Positions 1-5,883 of a stretch of DNA of 6,954 bases are shown here, piece by piece. This stretch comes from Bordetella sp. (GTDB lineage: Bacteria > Pseudomonadota > Gammaproteobacteria > Burkholderiales > Burkholderiaceae_B): assembly GCA_027450125.1 (NCBI GenBank), contig DAIDKG010000323.1, positions 1 through 6,954 on the forward strand. Reading direction: 5' to 3'. Position 1 is the first letter of the stretch; every line of letters starts with the position of its first letter. Position numbers and translations under genes: made by a program. The notes below the pieces were generated by a model. The model searched no databases. It was not told where the DNA came from and saw nothing but the letters and a program-made list of their open reading frames with translations.

Positions 1-225
1 GCCTGCGCGCCGCGGCTGGACAGGCTGTCGGTGCGCGAGCGCGAACTCGTCTACCACTATGCGCGCGGCCTGCCCAACAAAGTGGTCGCCATCGACTTTC
101 ACATTTCCGAACGCACGGCCGAGGCGCATCGCGCAAGCATCTTTCGCAAGATGGGCGTGCGCAGCGCGCTGGAACTGGCGTGCTGCCTCTGCCCGCACCG
201 GCCCCGGCCGGCCGATGAGTCCTGA
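1..225 (+). CDS. LuxR/FixJ-type response regulator, C-terminal HTH end (5' truncated by window)
   Basis: The reading frame is open from base 1 and ends at TGA 223-225, so only the last 74 residues are present. They form a LuxR/NarL-type helix-turn-helix. The LSVRERELV segment (about residues 10-18) matches the usual LTPRERE opening, ARGLPNKVVA is the second helix region, and SERTAEAHRA followed by FRKMGVRSALELA is the recognition helix and dimer helix. The combination of 'EAHRA' and 'KMGVRSALELA' is typical of FixJ/StyR-like two-component regulators, so a receiver domain is expected upstream, outside the window; that part is inference. The tail after ALELA is short, Cys- and Pro-rich and looks family-nonspecific. 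The stop lies 4 bp from the stop of the convergent lipoprotein gene. The regulon cannot be deduced. Confidence 0.85.
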   Translation, partial: ACAPRLDRLSVRERELVYHYARGLPNKVVAIDFHISERTAEAHRASIFRKMGVRSALELACCLCPHRPRPADES

Positions 226-229
226 GGCG

Positions 230-1051
230 TTACGGGCAGTTGGGCAGCGGCTGCTTGGACAGTTCGTCGATGGGATCGAGGTCGGGCTGGCGGGTCAGCG
301 TGTAGGTCAGCGTGAGCCTGCGCCCCTGGAATGTCCTGATGCTCAGCACATTGTGGGAGGAGGCCAGCAGCTCGGCTTGCGGGTTGTTCCGGGTGTCGAG
401 CAGCAGCACGCGGGCCGGATGATCTCCGGCGACGTTCCAGCAGCCCTGCTGGGCCTGCGGCGCGTCGGGCTGGCCTTCGCTGGCCAGATAGGTGGCGCGG
501 CTGCGCCAGCGGCCGTTGGGTCCCAGCGTGAGCGTGATGCGCTGGGCCGCGCATTGCGCCGACGGCGACGGGCAGGGAATGGTGCCGACGAAGGTTTCGG
601 CTTGCGGCAGGAAGGCGCGCTGGCTCGGGAGGTCCGTGGGCGCGGCGGTGCTGGGGGCGTTGTCCTTCATGCGGGCGTTGGCGCCGGCCGCCGGTATCGG
701 CGGCACGGGCGGAACCGAGGCGTTCGCGTCGGGCGTGTCGGCGCCAGGCGCGCTGCCGGTGGCGGGCGCGGCTGCGGCGCCGGCCGCCGCCGGCGAGCCT
801 GCGGCCGCTTCCGGCTGTTTCTTGTCCGGCGTGAAGTTCAAGGGAATCTGGATCTGCGAGGGCGCCTGCGCGAGCATGGAGTGGCTGACGCCGCCCTGTG
901 CCTGGTAGGTGGCGTCGGTGCTCGAATCCGCAGACGGCGGGGCGTAGTACCCGGGGCTGCGCATCTGGGCGCAGCCGGTAGTCAGCAGCGCGCCGCTGAG
1001 CGCCGTCGCGAGTATCAGGGTGCGCAGAATGGGCAGGGAAGAAAAAGGCAT
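230..1051 (-). CDS. Outer-membrane lipoprotein with NlpE-like C-terminal domain
   Basis: Predicted protein of 273 residues. The ATG at 1051 was chosen because it gives a classic lipoprotein signal peptide: MPFSSLPILR, then a hydrophobic stretch, then LLTTGC with the lipidated Cys at residue 27. Residue +2 is Ala, not Asp, which favours sorting to the outer membrane. Residues about 80-140 are a low-complexity Ala/Pro/Gly linker. The C-terminal part (about 150-255) begins ETFVGTIPC and continues with RITLTLGPNGRWRSRATYL, which resembles the N-terminal domain of the copper/adhesion-stress lipoprotein NlpE (…G.LPC..C..…TLTL..DG.Y….TY). Besides Cys27 there are Cys160, 167, 204 and 272, enough for two disulfides. 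No clear Shine-Dalgarno is visible before the ATG. The gene is divergent from pilD. NlpE-like fold is inferred from motif resemblance; the function is not known. A longer start at 1168 would bury the signal peptide and is unlikely. Confidence 0.8.
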   Translation of the reverse strand: MPFSSLPILRTLILATALSGALLTTGCAQMRSPGYYAPPSADSSTDATYQAQGGVSHSMLAQAPSQIQIPLNFTPDKKQPEAAAGSPAAAGAAAAPATGSAPGADTPDANASVPPVPPIPAAGANARMKDNAPSTAAPTDLPSQRAFLPQAETFVGTIPCPSPSAQCAAQRITLTLGPNGRWRSRATYLASEGQPDAPQAQQGCWNVAGDHPARVLLLDTRNNPQAELLASSHNVLSIRTFQGRRLTLTYTLTRQPDLDPIDELSKQPLPNCP

Positions 1052-1139
1052 GGGAGAGTCCGGAAAACGCGCGGCGGCGTGGGCGGCCAGGATGCGCGGA
1101 CCAAGGCTGAGCGATGGGCCGGCACATAGGATTGTCGGG

Positions 1140-1168
1140 ATTTTACGCACTTGGCATGGCGCCGTCAT
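1140..1168 (-). promoter_or_regulatory. Possible sigma70-type promoter for the lipoprotein gene
   Basis: On the minus strand, ATGACG (1168-1163, 4 of 6 to TTGACA) is followed after exactly 17 bases by TAAAAT (1145-1140, 5 of 6 to TATAAT). This would start transcription near base 1133 and leave a leader of about 80 bases before the ATG at 1051. It lies in the relatively AT-richer core of an otherwise GC-rich 166-bp divergent region. The evidence is only consensus matching, so it remains tentative. Confidence 0.35.
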
Positions 1169-1203
1169 GGCGACGGACTCACGGCCGATGCGCTTTCATT
1201 TGT

Positions 1204-1208
1204 GAGGG
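1204..1208 (+). promoter_or_regulatory. Ribosome binding site of pilD
   Basis: GAGGG lies 9 bases before the ATG at 1218. It is the best Shine-Dalgarno match near this start and supports the chosen pilD start. Confidence 0.55.
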
Positions 1209-1217
1209 CACGGCGGG

Positions 1218-1976
1218 ATGTCGATTCTCTTTGCGTGGCAGATCCTTCATGCCGGGGTGGCCTGGGCCGCAGCGCTGGCGGGTTTTTTCGGCCTGGCGGC
1301 CGGTTGGGCGCTCGGCGCCCTGGCGCGCGCGCTGCCGCGCCGGATCGAAAGGGACTGGCAGGCGCAGGCCGATGGCGCCGAGCCGGATACGCCGTTCTTC
1401 GCGGATGCTGCGCGGACCGACTGGCGCCTGGACGCCCGCAGCGGCGCCATGGCCCTGCTGACCGCCCTGGCCTTTGCCGCCTGCGTGTGGCGCCTTGGGG
1501 TCACGCCGGCCGCATTGTGCGGCATGACATTCGCGGGGGCGCTGATCACCCTGGCCTGGATCGACGCCGAGACCGGGCTGTTGCCCGACGTGCTGACACT
1601 GCCCCTGCTCTGGCTGGGCCTGCTGGTCAATCTGCACGGCGCCCTGGCGCCGCTGCCCTCGGCCGTGCTGGGAGCGGCCGCGGGATATCTGTTCCCCTGG
1701 GCGGTCCATCATTTGATGCGTTGGCGCACCGGCCTGGAGGGCATGGGGCATGGCGACTTCAAGCTGATGGCCGCGCTGGGCGCCTGGTTCGGCCTGGCGG
1801 CGCTGCCCTGGCCGGTGCTGGGCGCGGCCTTGTCCGCCTCGGCGGCGGGCCTGGGCCTGCGCCTGGCGGGACGCCTGCGGCGCGGTCAGGCCCTGCCTTT
1901 CGGCCCATATCTGGCTGCAAGCGGTATCCTGATGCTTCTCGTCGAGGTCCCCGCGAGCCATTTTTCCGCGGCATAG
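1218..1976 (+). CDS. pilD: Prepilin peptidase (type IV leader peptidase, A24 family) with degenerate N-terminal domain
   Basis: Predicted 252-residue polytopic inner-membrane protein. Family role: an aspartyl protease that cleaves the leader of type IV prepilins and type II secretion pseudopilins, and in full-length members also N-methylates the new N-terminus. The two catalytic motifs are present: WIDAETGLLPD with Asp116, and EGMGHGDFKLMAALGAW with Asp180. Their spacing of 64 residues equals that of the Vibrio TcpJ pair. Several Ala/Leu-rich membrane segments follow. The N-terminal region is unusual. The position of the family's GSFLNV motif reads GWALGA, although ALPRRIERDW downstream still aligns with RLP..ERDW. 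The usual stretch with two CxxC pairs is missing; only Cys89 and Cys101 exist. The protein is accordingly shorter than the usual roughly 290 residues. No pilB or pilC adjoins it; the upstream gene is divergent. It is followed closely by coaE, so both are probably co-transcribed. Confidence 0.9.
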   Translation: MSILFAWQILHAGVAWAAALAGFFGLAAGWALGALARALPRRIERDWQAQADGAEPDTPFFADAARTDWRLDARSGAMALLTALAFAACVWRLGVTPAALCGMTFAGALITLAWIDAETGLLPDVLTLPLLWLGLLVNLHGALAPLPSAVLGAAAGYLFPWAVHHLMRWRTGLEGMGHGDFKLMAALGAWFGLAALPWPVLGAALSASAAGLGLRLAGRLRRGQALPFGPYLAASGILMLLVEVPASHFSAA

Positions 1977-1998
1977 GCATGAGATGGAAAAAACCAGG

Positions 1999-2637
1999 AT
2001 GTTGAACATAGGCCTGACCGGCGGCATCGGCTCGGGCAAATCGCGGGTGGCGGATCTGCTGGCCCAGTGGGGGGCCGCGATCATCGATACCGATGCGATC
2101 GCGCATGCGCTCACGGCGCCGCAAGGCCAGGCAGTGCCGGCGCTGCGCGAGGCTTTCGGCGAACAGGCCGTGACCGCCGATGGAGCCTTGAACCGCGCGT
2201 GGATGCGCGACTTGATATTTCGCGATCCCGCTGCCAAGGCGCGTCTCGAGGGCATCCTGCATCCGCTCATCGGCCGCCACGCCCGCGAGCAGGGCGAGCG
2301 CGCACAGGGCGCCTACCGGGTGTTCGTCGTGCCGCTGCTGGTCGAGTCCGGACGCTGGCGCGACAGGGTCGACCGCATCTGCGTGGTCGACTGCGATCCC
2401 GAGACCCAGGTTTCCAGGGTGCGCGCGCGCAGCGGGCTGACGCCGGACGGCATACGGGCTATCATGGCGGCACAGTCCACGCGTGAGGCCAGGCTGCAGG
2501 TGGCGGACGACGTCATTCTCAACGACGGCGCCACTTCTCCAGACCTGCTGCGCGAGCGGACCAAGATGATGCATGATAGTTGGATCGCCCTGGCCGCGAC
2601 ATCGGGCTCCACTCCCGGCCGGCTGGCATCCGCCTGA
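1999..2637 (+). CDS. coaE: Dephospho-CoA kinase
   Basis: Catalyses the last step of coenzyme A synthesis, ATP-dependent phosphorylation of the 3'-hydroxyl of dephospho-CoA, in the cytoplasm. Counted from the ATG at 1999, the P-loop GGIGSGKS spans residues 8-15, the substrate-site DTDAIAH spans 30-36, the conserved HPLI begins at 88, and VPLLVESG (111-118) and VVDCDPETQ (129-137) are the later family signatures. The length is 212 residues, slightly over the usual 200-206 because of a short variable tail. The ATG at 1999 gives the canonical opening MLNIGLTGGIGSGKS. An in-frame ATG at 1984 would add MEKTR and cannot be excluded; neither has a strong Shine-Dalgarno. The start lies 7 bp (ATG 1984) or 22 bp (ATG 1999) after the pilD stop, so translation probably depends on the pilD transcript. 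The function call is firm. Confidence 0.95.
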   Translation: MLNIGLTGGIGSGKSRVADLLAQWGAAIIDTDAIAHALTAPQGQAVPALREAFGEQAVTADGALNRAWMRDLIFRDPAAKARLEGILHPLIGRHAREQGERAQGAYRVFVVPLLVESGRWRDRVDRICVVDCDPETQVSRVRARSGLTPDGIRAIMAAQSTREARLQVADDVILNDGATSPDLLRERTKMMHDSWIALAATSGSTPGRLASA

Positions 2638-2701
2638 TAATCCCGGACCTGCGCCCAGCATCGCGCCAGGCCCATCGGCCGTCATCGAGGGCTTGCGGCG
2701 A

Positions 2702-3454
2702 GTGATTCTTTACGAATATCCCTTCAACGAGCGTGTCCGGGCCTATCTCAGGCTGGAATATCTGTTCGACAGATTGTTCTTCCTGGTTCGCGGCGACGAC
2801 ATGCGCGCGCACCAGATCGCGGTTTCGACGCTTTTCGACGTGCTCGACGTGCTCGAACGCACGGACGTCAAGGGTGCCATTCTGCAAGACCTGGAACGCC
2901 AGCGCGCGGGACTGACCCCGCTGCGCAACCATCCCGGCGTCGCGCAGGAGGTGCTCGAAGGCATGCTGGGCGACATGGAGCGCGTCATCGGGGTGCTGAC
3001 CGCGCAGGGCAAGATCGGCCAGGCGCTGCGCGAAAACGAATGGCTGACCAGCTTGCGCGGCCGCCTTTCGGTGACCGGCGGCGCCACCCAGATGGACATG
3101 CCCTCGTTCTACGCATGGCAGCACAAGCCCGCCGAGGTGCGCCGCGCCGACCTGGCGCGCTGGACCGACTCTCTCATGGGTCTGTGCGAGGGGCTGACGC
3201 TGGCGCTGCGAATGCTGCGCGAAAACGGCGCCAGGAGCCAGGCCGTGGCCGAGCAAGGCGCCTACCAGCAGATGCTGGGCGGCAAGCAGCACCAGCTGCT
3301 GCGCGTCTGGATCGATCCGGCGCACGGCGTATTCCCCGAGATCAGCGCCAACAAATACATGATCTGGATCCGCTACGCCACGCAGGAAGGCGAGCTCAAA
3401 CCCCAGCCCGTGACGCGCGACGTGCCTTTCAGCATGTCGCTGTGCTCGATCTAG
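2702..3454 (+). CDS. zapD: Cell division protein ZapD (FtsZ-associated, formerly YacF)
   Basis: ZapD binds the C-terminal tail of FtsZ and bundles FtsZ filaments, helping Z-ring assembly at midcell. The 250-residue protein starts at GTG 2702: this gives MILYEYPFNERVRAYLRLE, the standard ZapD N-terminus. Residues encoded further upstream in the same open frame overlap coaE and do not resemble the family. GAGG at 2687-2690 is a possible but distant Shine-Dalgarno. The helical N-terminal half (LFDRLFFLVRG, LERTDVKGAILQDLERQ) is followed by the C-terminal beta domain with MDMPSFYAWQHKP near residues 131-143. Length agrees with the family (about 250). It lies 64 bp after coaE with no visible terminator, so it is probably in the same transcript. 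Its stop is 3 bp from that of the convergent hemerythrin gene. Confidence 0.95.
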   Translation: MILYEYPFNERVRAYLRLEYLFDRLFFLVRGDDMRAHQIAVSTLFDVLDVLERTDVKGAILQDLERQRAGLTPLRNHPGVAQEVLEGMLGDMERVIGVLTAQGKIGQALRENEWLTSLRGRLSVTGGATQMDMPSFYAWQHKPAEVRRADLARWTDSLMGLCEGLTLALRMLRENGARSQAVAEQGAYQQMLGGKQHQLLRVWIDPAHGVFPEISANKYMIWIRYATQEGELKPQPVTRDVPFSMSLCSI

Positions 3455-3461
3455 GCCCTAG
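3451..3461. repeat. Perfect palindrome that supplies the stop codons of both convergent genes
   Basis: CTAGG-C-CCTAG is an 11-base dyad centred on 3456. Its left TAG (3452-3454) ends zapD, and its right CTA (3458-3460) is the TAG stop of the minus-strand hemerythrin gene. The one-base centre makes a poor RNA hairpin, and no T-tract follows on either strand, so it is described only as a dyad and not as a terminator. Confidence 0.6.
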
Positions 3462-3898
3462 CCGCCCAGGCGCGGCGCAAACGCGATGGGCGCGCCGCCG
3501 AATCGGTTCTTGCTGCGGTAGGCGGCCACGGCCGAGTCCATGTAGCGTACGTGCTCGGGCAGCCAGCGTTCCAGCTCGGCGCAGAGCGATTGCACCAGGT
3601 TCGCCATCCCGGCCACATCGTCGTTCCCGCTCACCCAGTCCCGGACCTCGGCCAGCGAGTTGAGCACTGCGGCGTGTTCGTCGATGTGGCAGACCGCATC
3701 GTCGTTGCCCTGCATGCGGCGCAGATCCTCGTCCTCGGCGGCGAAATGGGCGGCGCAGTGCCGGGCCAGCGCATCCAGCGCGGCAACGACCTCCTGCCGG
3801 TTGCGCGCTTGCGCCAGGTGCTGCGCCAGGCGCCGCAATTCGGCGTGGTACTGGTCCAGCCGCGGATCGCCCAGGGCGAGGTCGGATTCGGCGTGCAT
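3458..3898 (-). CDS. Hemerythrin-domain protein (bacteriohemerythrin-like)
   Basis: Predicted 146-residue soluble protein, a single hemerythrin four-helix domain expected to bind a non-haem diiron centre and O2 or a related ligand. All seven ligand positions are present with family spacing: His18 in DPRLDQYHAEL, His51 and Glu55 in HFAAEDEDL, His71 and His75 in CHIDEHAAVL, and His116 plus Asp121 in WLPEHVRYMD. There is no signal peptide or membrane segment, and no fused signalling domain. The last 20 or so residues (FGGAPIAFAPRLGG) extend beyond the core. The ATG at 3898 lies 3 bp after the stop of the Nudix-fusion gene, so it is very likely translated from the same transcript; there is no clear Shine-Dalgarno. 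The domain call is firm; whether it stores, senses or delivers O2 or iron is unknown. Confidence 0.88.
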   Translation of the reverse strand: MHAESDLALGDPRLDQYHAELRRLAQHLAQARNRQEVVAALDALARHCAAHFAAEDEDLRRMQGNDDAVCHIDEHAAVLNSLAEVRDWVSGNDDVAGMANLVQSLCAELERWLPEHVRYMDSAVAAYRSKNRFGGAPIAFAPRLGG

Positions 3899-3901
3899 GG
3901 C

Positions 3902-4909
3902 TCAGAGTATCGCGCGGATGCCGGCGATGCCGTGCGCGCCGTGTGCGCGGGCGGTGGCGCGCGTTGCCTCGGACTGCCCGCCCAGGGCGAACACCGGCAG
4001 CCCCGCGTCGCGCAGGCCTTCGGCAAATCCCGCCCATCCCAGCGCGGGCTCGCCGGGGTGAGAAGGGGTGGCCAGCACGGAGCCCAGCACGGCGAAATCG
4101 GCGCCGATCCTGCGCGCATGCGTGATGTCGCCTTGCATGTGGGCGGACACGCCCACCAATGCGTCGGAGGGCAGGTCCGGCCGGCTTTGCAGCACGGCCG
4201 CGTCCGAGGCGCGCAGGTGCACGCCATCGGCTTCATGCCACCACGATGCGGGGTGCGCGCTGTTGATCAGCAGGCGCGCGCCGGCGGCGCGGCAGCGTTC
4301 GCGCACCTGCATGAACGCGGCGCGCAGCGATTCGGCGCCCGGGCCCTCCGGCCAGTTCGGCTCGCGCAGCTGCACCAGCCGCAAGCCGCCGGCCAGGGCC
4401 GCGTCCAGCCGCTGCAGGAAGGCGGGTAGCTGCGAGGGCGAGCCCACGGACGAGATGCCGTAGGTCGTGGGCAGCTGCAGCCAGCGCAGCGGCGGAATCG
4501 TGGCGGGCAGCACCCGGCCGTCAGGCTTGGACGGGTTCAGGTCCTCGCCCTGGCGCAGCGCATCGGCCAGGGCCTGCGCCGGATCGACCCAGCGCAGTTG
4601 CTGGTTTTCCAGGCCGGCCGGCTCGCCTTCCCAGGCCGTGACCTGGCAGAAGGCCAGCCGCACGGTGCTGTGGGGGTAGCGGTGCACATAAGTCACCCAC
4701 GGCCAGGCCTGGGTGACGCGTATGCCGATTTCCTCTTGCAGCTCGCGTGCCAGCGCCTGCAGCACGGTTTCGCCGGGCTCGAGCTTGCCGCCGGGCAGTT
4801 CCCACCAGCCCGGCCAAGGCTTGTCTTCGGGACGCTGGCCCAGCAGCAGCGCGCCATCCCCGCGCAGGATGAGGCCGGCGGCGACGTCGATGATCTTGCG
4901 GTCGGTCAT
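3902..4909 (-). CDS. Nudix hydrolase (MutT-like) fused to ThiE/TenI-like domain
   Basis: Predicted 335 residues. Residues 1-140 form a MutT-type Nudix hydrolase. The full Nudix box GX5EX7REUXEEXGU is met by Gly41, Glu47, Arg55-Glu56, Glu59-Glu60 and Gly62, and WWELPGGKLEPGE is typical of 8-oxo-dGTP diphosphatases, which remove oxidised nucleotides. Residues about 150-335 resemble thiamine phosphate synthase/TenI: LVQLRE (178-183), LLINSAHPASWWHEADGVHL (213-232), VGVSAHM (252-258), GADFAVLGSVLATPSHPG (269-286) and VFALGG (306-311). The same Nudix-ThiE fusion is known from many beta- and gammaproteobacteria. In this copy several ThiE catalytic positions are replaced (see findings), so synthase activity is doubtful. 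The ATG at 4909 is 10 bp after the ATPase gene stop. No Shine-Dalgarno is visible there, which suggests translational coupling. Confidence 0.92.
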   Translation of the reverse strand: MTDRKIIDVAAGLILRGDGALLLGQRPEDKPWPGWWELPGGKLEPGETVLQALARELQEEIGIRVTQAWPWVTYVHRYPHSTVRLAFCQVTAWEGEPAGLENQQLRWVDPAQALADALRQGEDLNPSKPDGRVLPATIPPLRWLQLPTTYGISSVGSPSQLPAFLQRLDAALAGGLRLVQLREPNWPEGPGAESLRAAFMQVRERCRAAGARLLINSAHPASWWHEADGVHLRASDAAVLQSRPDLPSDALVGVSAHMQGDITHARRIGADFAVLGSVLATPSHPGEPALGWAGFAEGLRDAGLPVFALGGQSEATRATARAHGAHGIAGIRAIL

Positions 4910-4919
4910 GGGCGGCGGG

Positions 4920-5786
4920 TCAGGCGTGGCGCGCCGCCCAGTCGCGCGCGAACTGGTAGGCCACGCGGCCCGAGCGCGAGCCGCGCTCCAGTGCCCACTG
5001 CAGCGCCTCGGTGCGCGAGGCCTCGATCTGGTCGGCAGGGCAGCCCAGGTCGCCCAGCCAGTGGCGGACGATATCGAGGTAGTCGTCCTGCCGGAAAGGA
5101 TGGAACGACAGCCACAGGCCGAAGCGCTCGGAGAGCGAAATTTTTTCCTCGACCGTCTCGCCGGGGTGGATCTCGCCGTCGGCGGTGTGCGTGGCCTGCA
5201 GGTTCTCGCTCATGTACTCGGGCATCAGGTGGCGCCGGTTGGACGTGGCGTAGATCAGCACGTTCTCGCCCGACGAGGACACCGAGCCGTCGAGCACCGA
5301 CTTGAGCGCCTTGTAGCCTGCCTCGCCTTCCTCGAAGGAGAGGTCGTCGCAGAAGACGATGTAGCGCTCGGGCCGGCCGGCGACCAGTTCGACGATGTCG
5401 GGCAGATCGCCCAGGTCGGACTTGTCCACTTCGATCAGGCGCAAGCCCTGGCCGCCGTAGGCGGCCAGCATGGCCTTGACCAGCGAGCTCTTGCCGGTGC
5501 CGCGCGCGCCGGTCATGAGCACGTTGTTGGCCGGCTTGCCCTGCAGGAACTGGCGGGTGTTGCGGTCGATGATGTCTTTCTGGCGCTCGACGTGCTGCAG
5601 ATCGGCCAGCTCGATGCGGGCCACGTGGCGCACGGCGTCGAGCCAGCCGCGCGCGCCGCGCTTGCGCCAGCGGTAGGCGTGCGCGGTCCAGTCGATATCG
5701 GGCGGCGCGGCTGGCAGCCAGGCCTCGAGCTGGGCCAGGACGCGCTCGGCGCGTTCCAGCAGATGAGAGAGGTCGTTGGAATTCAT
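4920..5786 (-). CDS. AAA-type ATP-binding protein, DUF815 family
   Basis: Predicted 288-residue cytoplasmic P-loop ATPase of unknown function. It shows a helical N-terminal part, Walker A GARGTGKSS at residues 93-101, Walker B IVFCDDLSF at 143-151 with Asp147-Asp148, and a sensor-1-like segment IYATSNRRHL with Asn181. The whole-length pattern (KPANNVLMTG, VEEKISLSERFGLWLSF, DYLDIVRHW, SGRVAYQFARDW) is that of the DUF815 family, which is commonly beside argJ and a mutT-like gene in betaproteobacteria. The ATG at 5786 (MNSNDLSHLL) fits the family; GGA lies 7 bases upstream. An in-frame start at 5867 would translate the GC-rich intergenic palindrome and is rejected. The gene lies 97 bp downstream of argJ on the same strand and directly upstream of the Nudix-fusion gene. 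Confidence 0.9.
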   Translation of the reverse strand: MNSNDLSHLLERAERVLAQLEAWLPAAPPDIDWTAHAYRWRKRGARGWLDAVRHVARIELADLQHVERQKDIIDRNTRQFLQGKPANNVLMTGARGTGKSSLVKAMLAAYGGQGLRLIEVDKSDLGDLPDIVELVAGRPERYIVFCDDLSFEEGEAGYKALKSVLDGSVSSSGENVLIYATSNRRHLMPEYMSENLQATHTADGEIHPGETVEEKISLSERFGLWLSFHPFRQDDYLDIVRHWLGDLGCPADQIEASRTEALQWALERGSRSGRVAYQFARDWAARHA

Positions 5787-5833
5787 GGCACTATCCGGGC
5801 GAGCCGCCGGGCTGCCACGAAGGCGGGCGGCAA

Positions 5834-5849
5834 GCCCCCCTCGGGGGGC
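5834..5849. repeat. GC-rich palindrome in the argJ-ATPase gap, possible intergenic repeat
   Basis: GCCCCCC-TC-GGGGGGC is a 7+7 base dyad in the 97-bp gap between argJ and the ATPase gene. A second, weaker dyad pairs GCCGCC (5803-5808) with GGCGGC (5826-5831). In either direction the stem is not followed by a run of T, so a standard intrinsic terminator is not supported. It could be an RNA-stabilising or attenuating hairpin, or a copy of a dispersed intergenic repeat. The stem is certain, the role is not. Confidence 0.55.
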
Positions 5850-5883
5850 CGGGGAAACGAAACGCAAGAGGTGGCGGGTTTCA

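Noticed and set aside
244..254. GCAGC-G-GCTGC dyad near the LuxR/lipoprotein convergence as terminator
   Set aside because: The one-base centre gives a poor hairpin, no proper T-tract follows, and it lies within the lipoprotein coding region.
59..1129. Long plus-strand open frame antisense to the lipoprotein gene
   Set aside because: Its translation is Arg/Gly/Ala-rich without any family motif, and the opposite strand has a clear lipoprotein signal peptide and NlpE-like domain. Long shadow frames are expected at this GC content.
1052..1168. Longer start for the lipoprotein gene at ATG 1168
   Set aside because: It adds 39 residues in front of a complete lipoprotein signal peptide and overlaps the candidate promoter.
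1151..1185. TTGGCA at 1151-1156 as a -35 box for a pilD promoter
   Set aside because: No acceptable -10 hexamer lies 16-18 bases downstream, so no promoter is claimed for pilD.
1179..2270. Minus-strand frame antisense to pilD and coaE
   Set aside because: Low-complexity Gln/Gly/Arg-rich product; both sense genes have full catalytic motifs.
2573..2701. Upstream extension of zapD to ATG 2573
   Set aside because: It overlaps the end of coaE and adds residues foreign to the family; GTG 2702 gives the canonical MILYEYPF start.
3461..3476. GCCGC-ccaggc-GCGGC hairpin as terminator for zapD
   Set aside because: Only a 5-bp stem, inside the hemerythrin coding end, with no T-run on either strand.
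5787..5867. Longer start of the ATPase gene at 5867
   Set aside because: The extra 27 residues translate the GC palindrome region and do not resemble the DUF815 N-terminus; ATG 5786 fits better.
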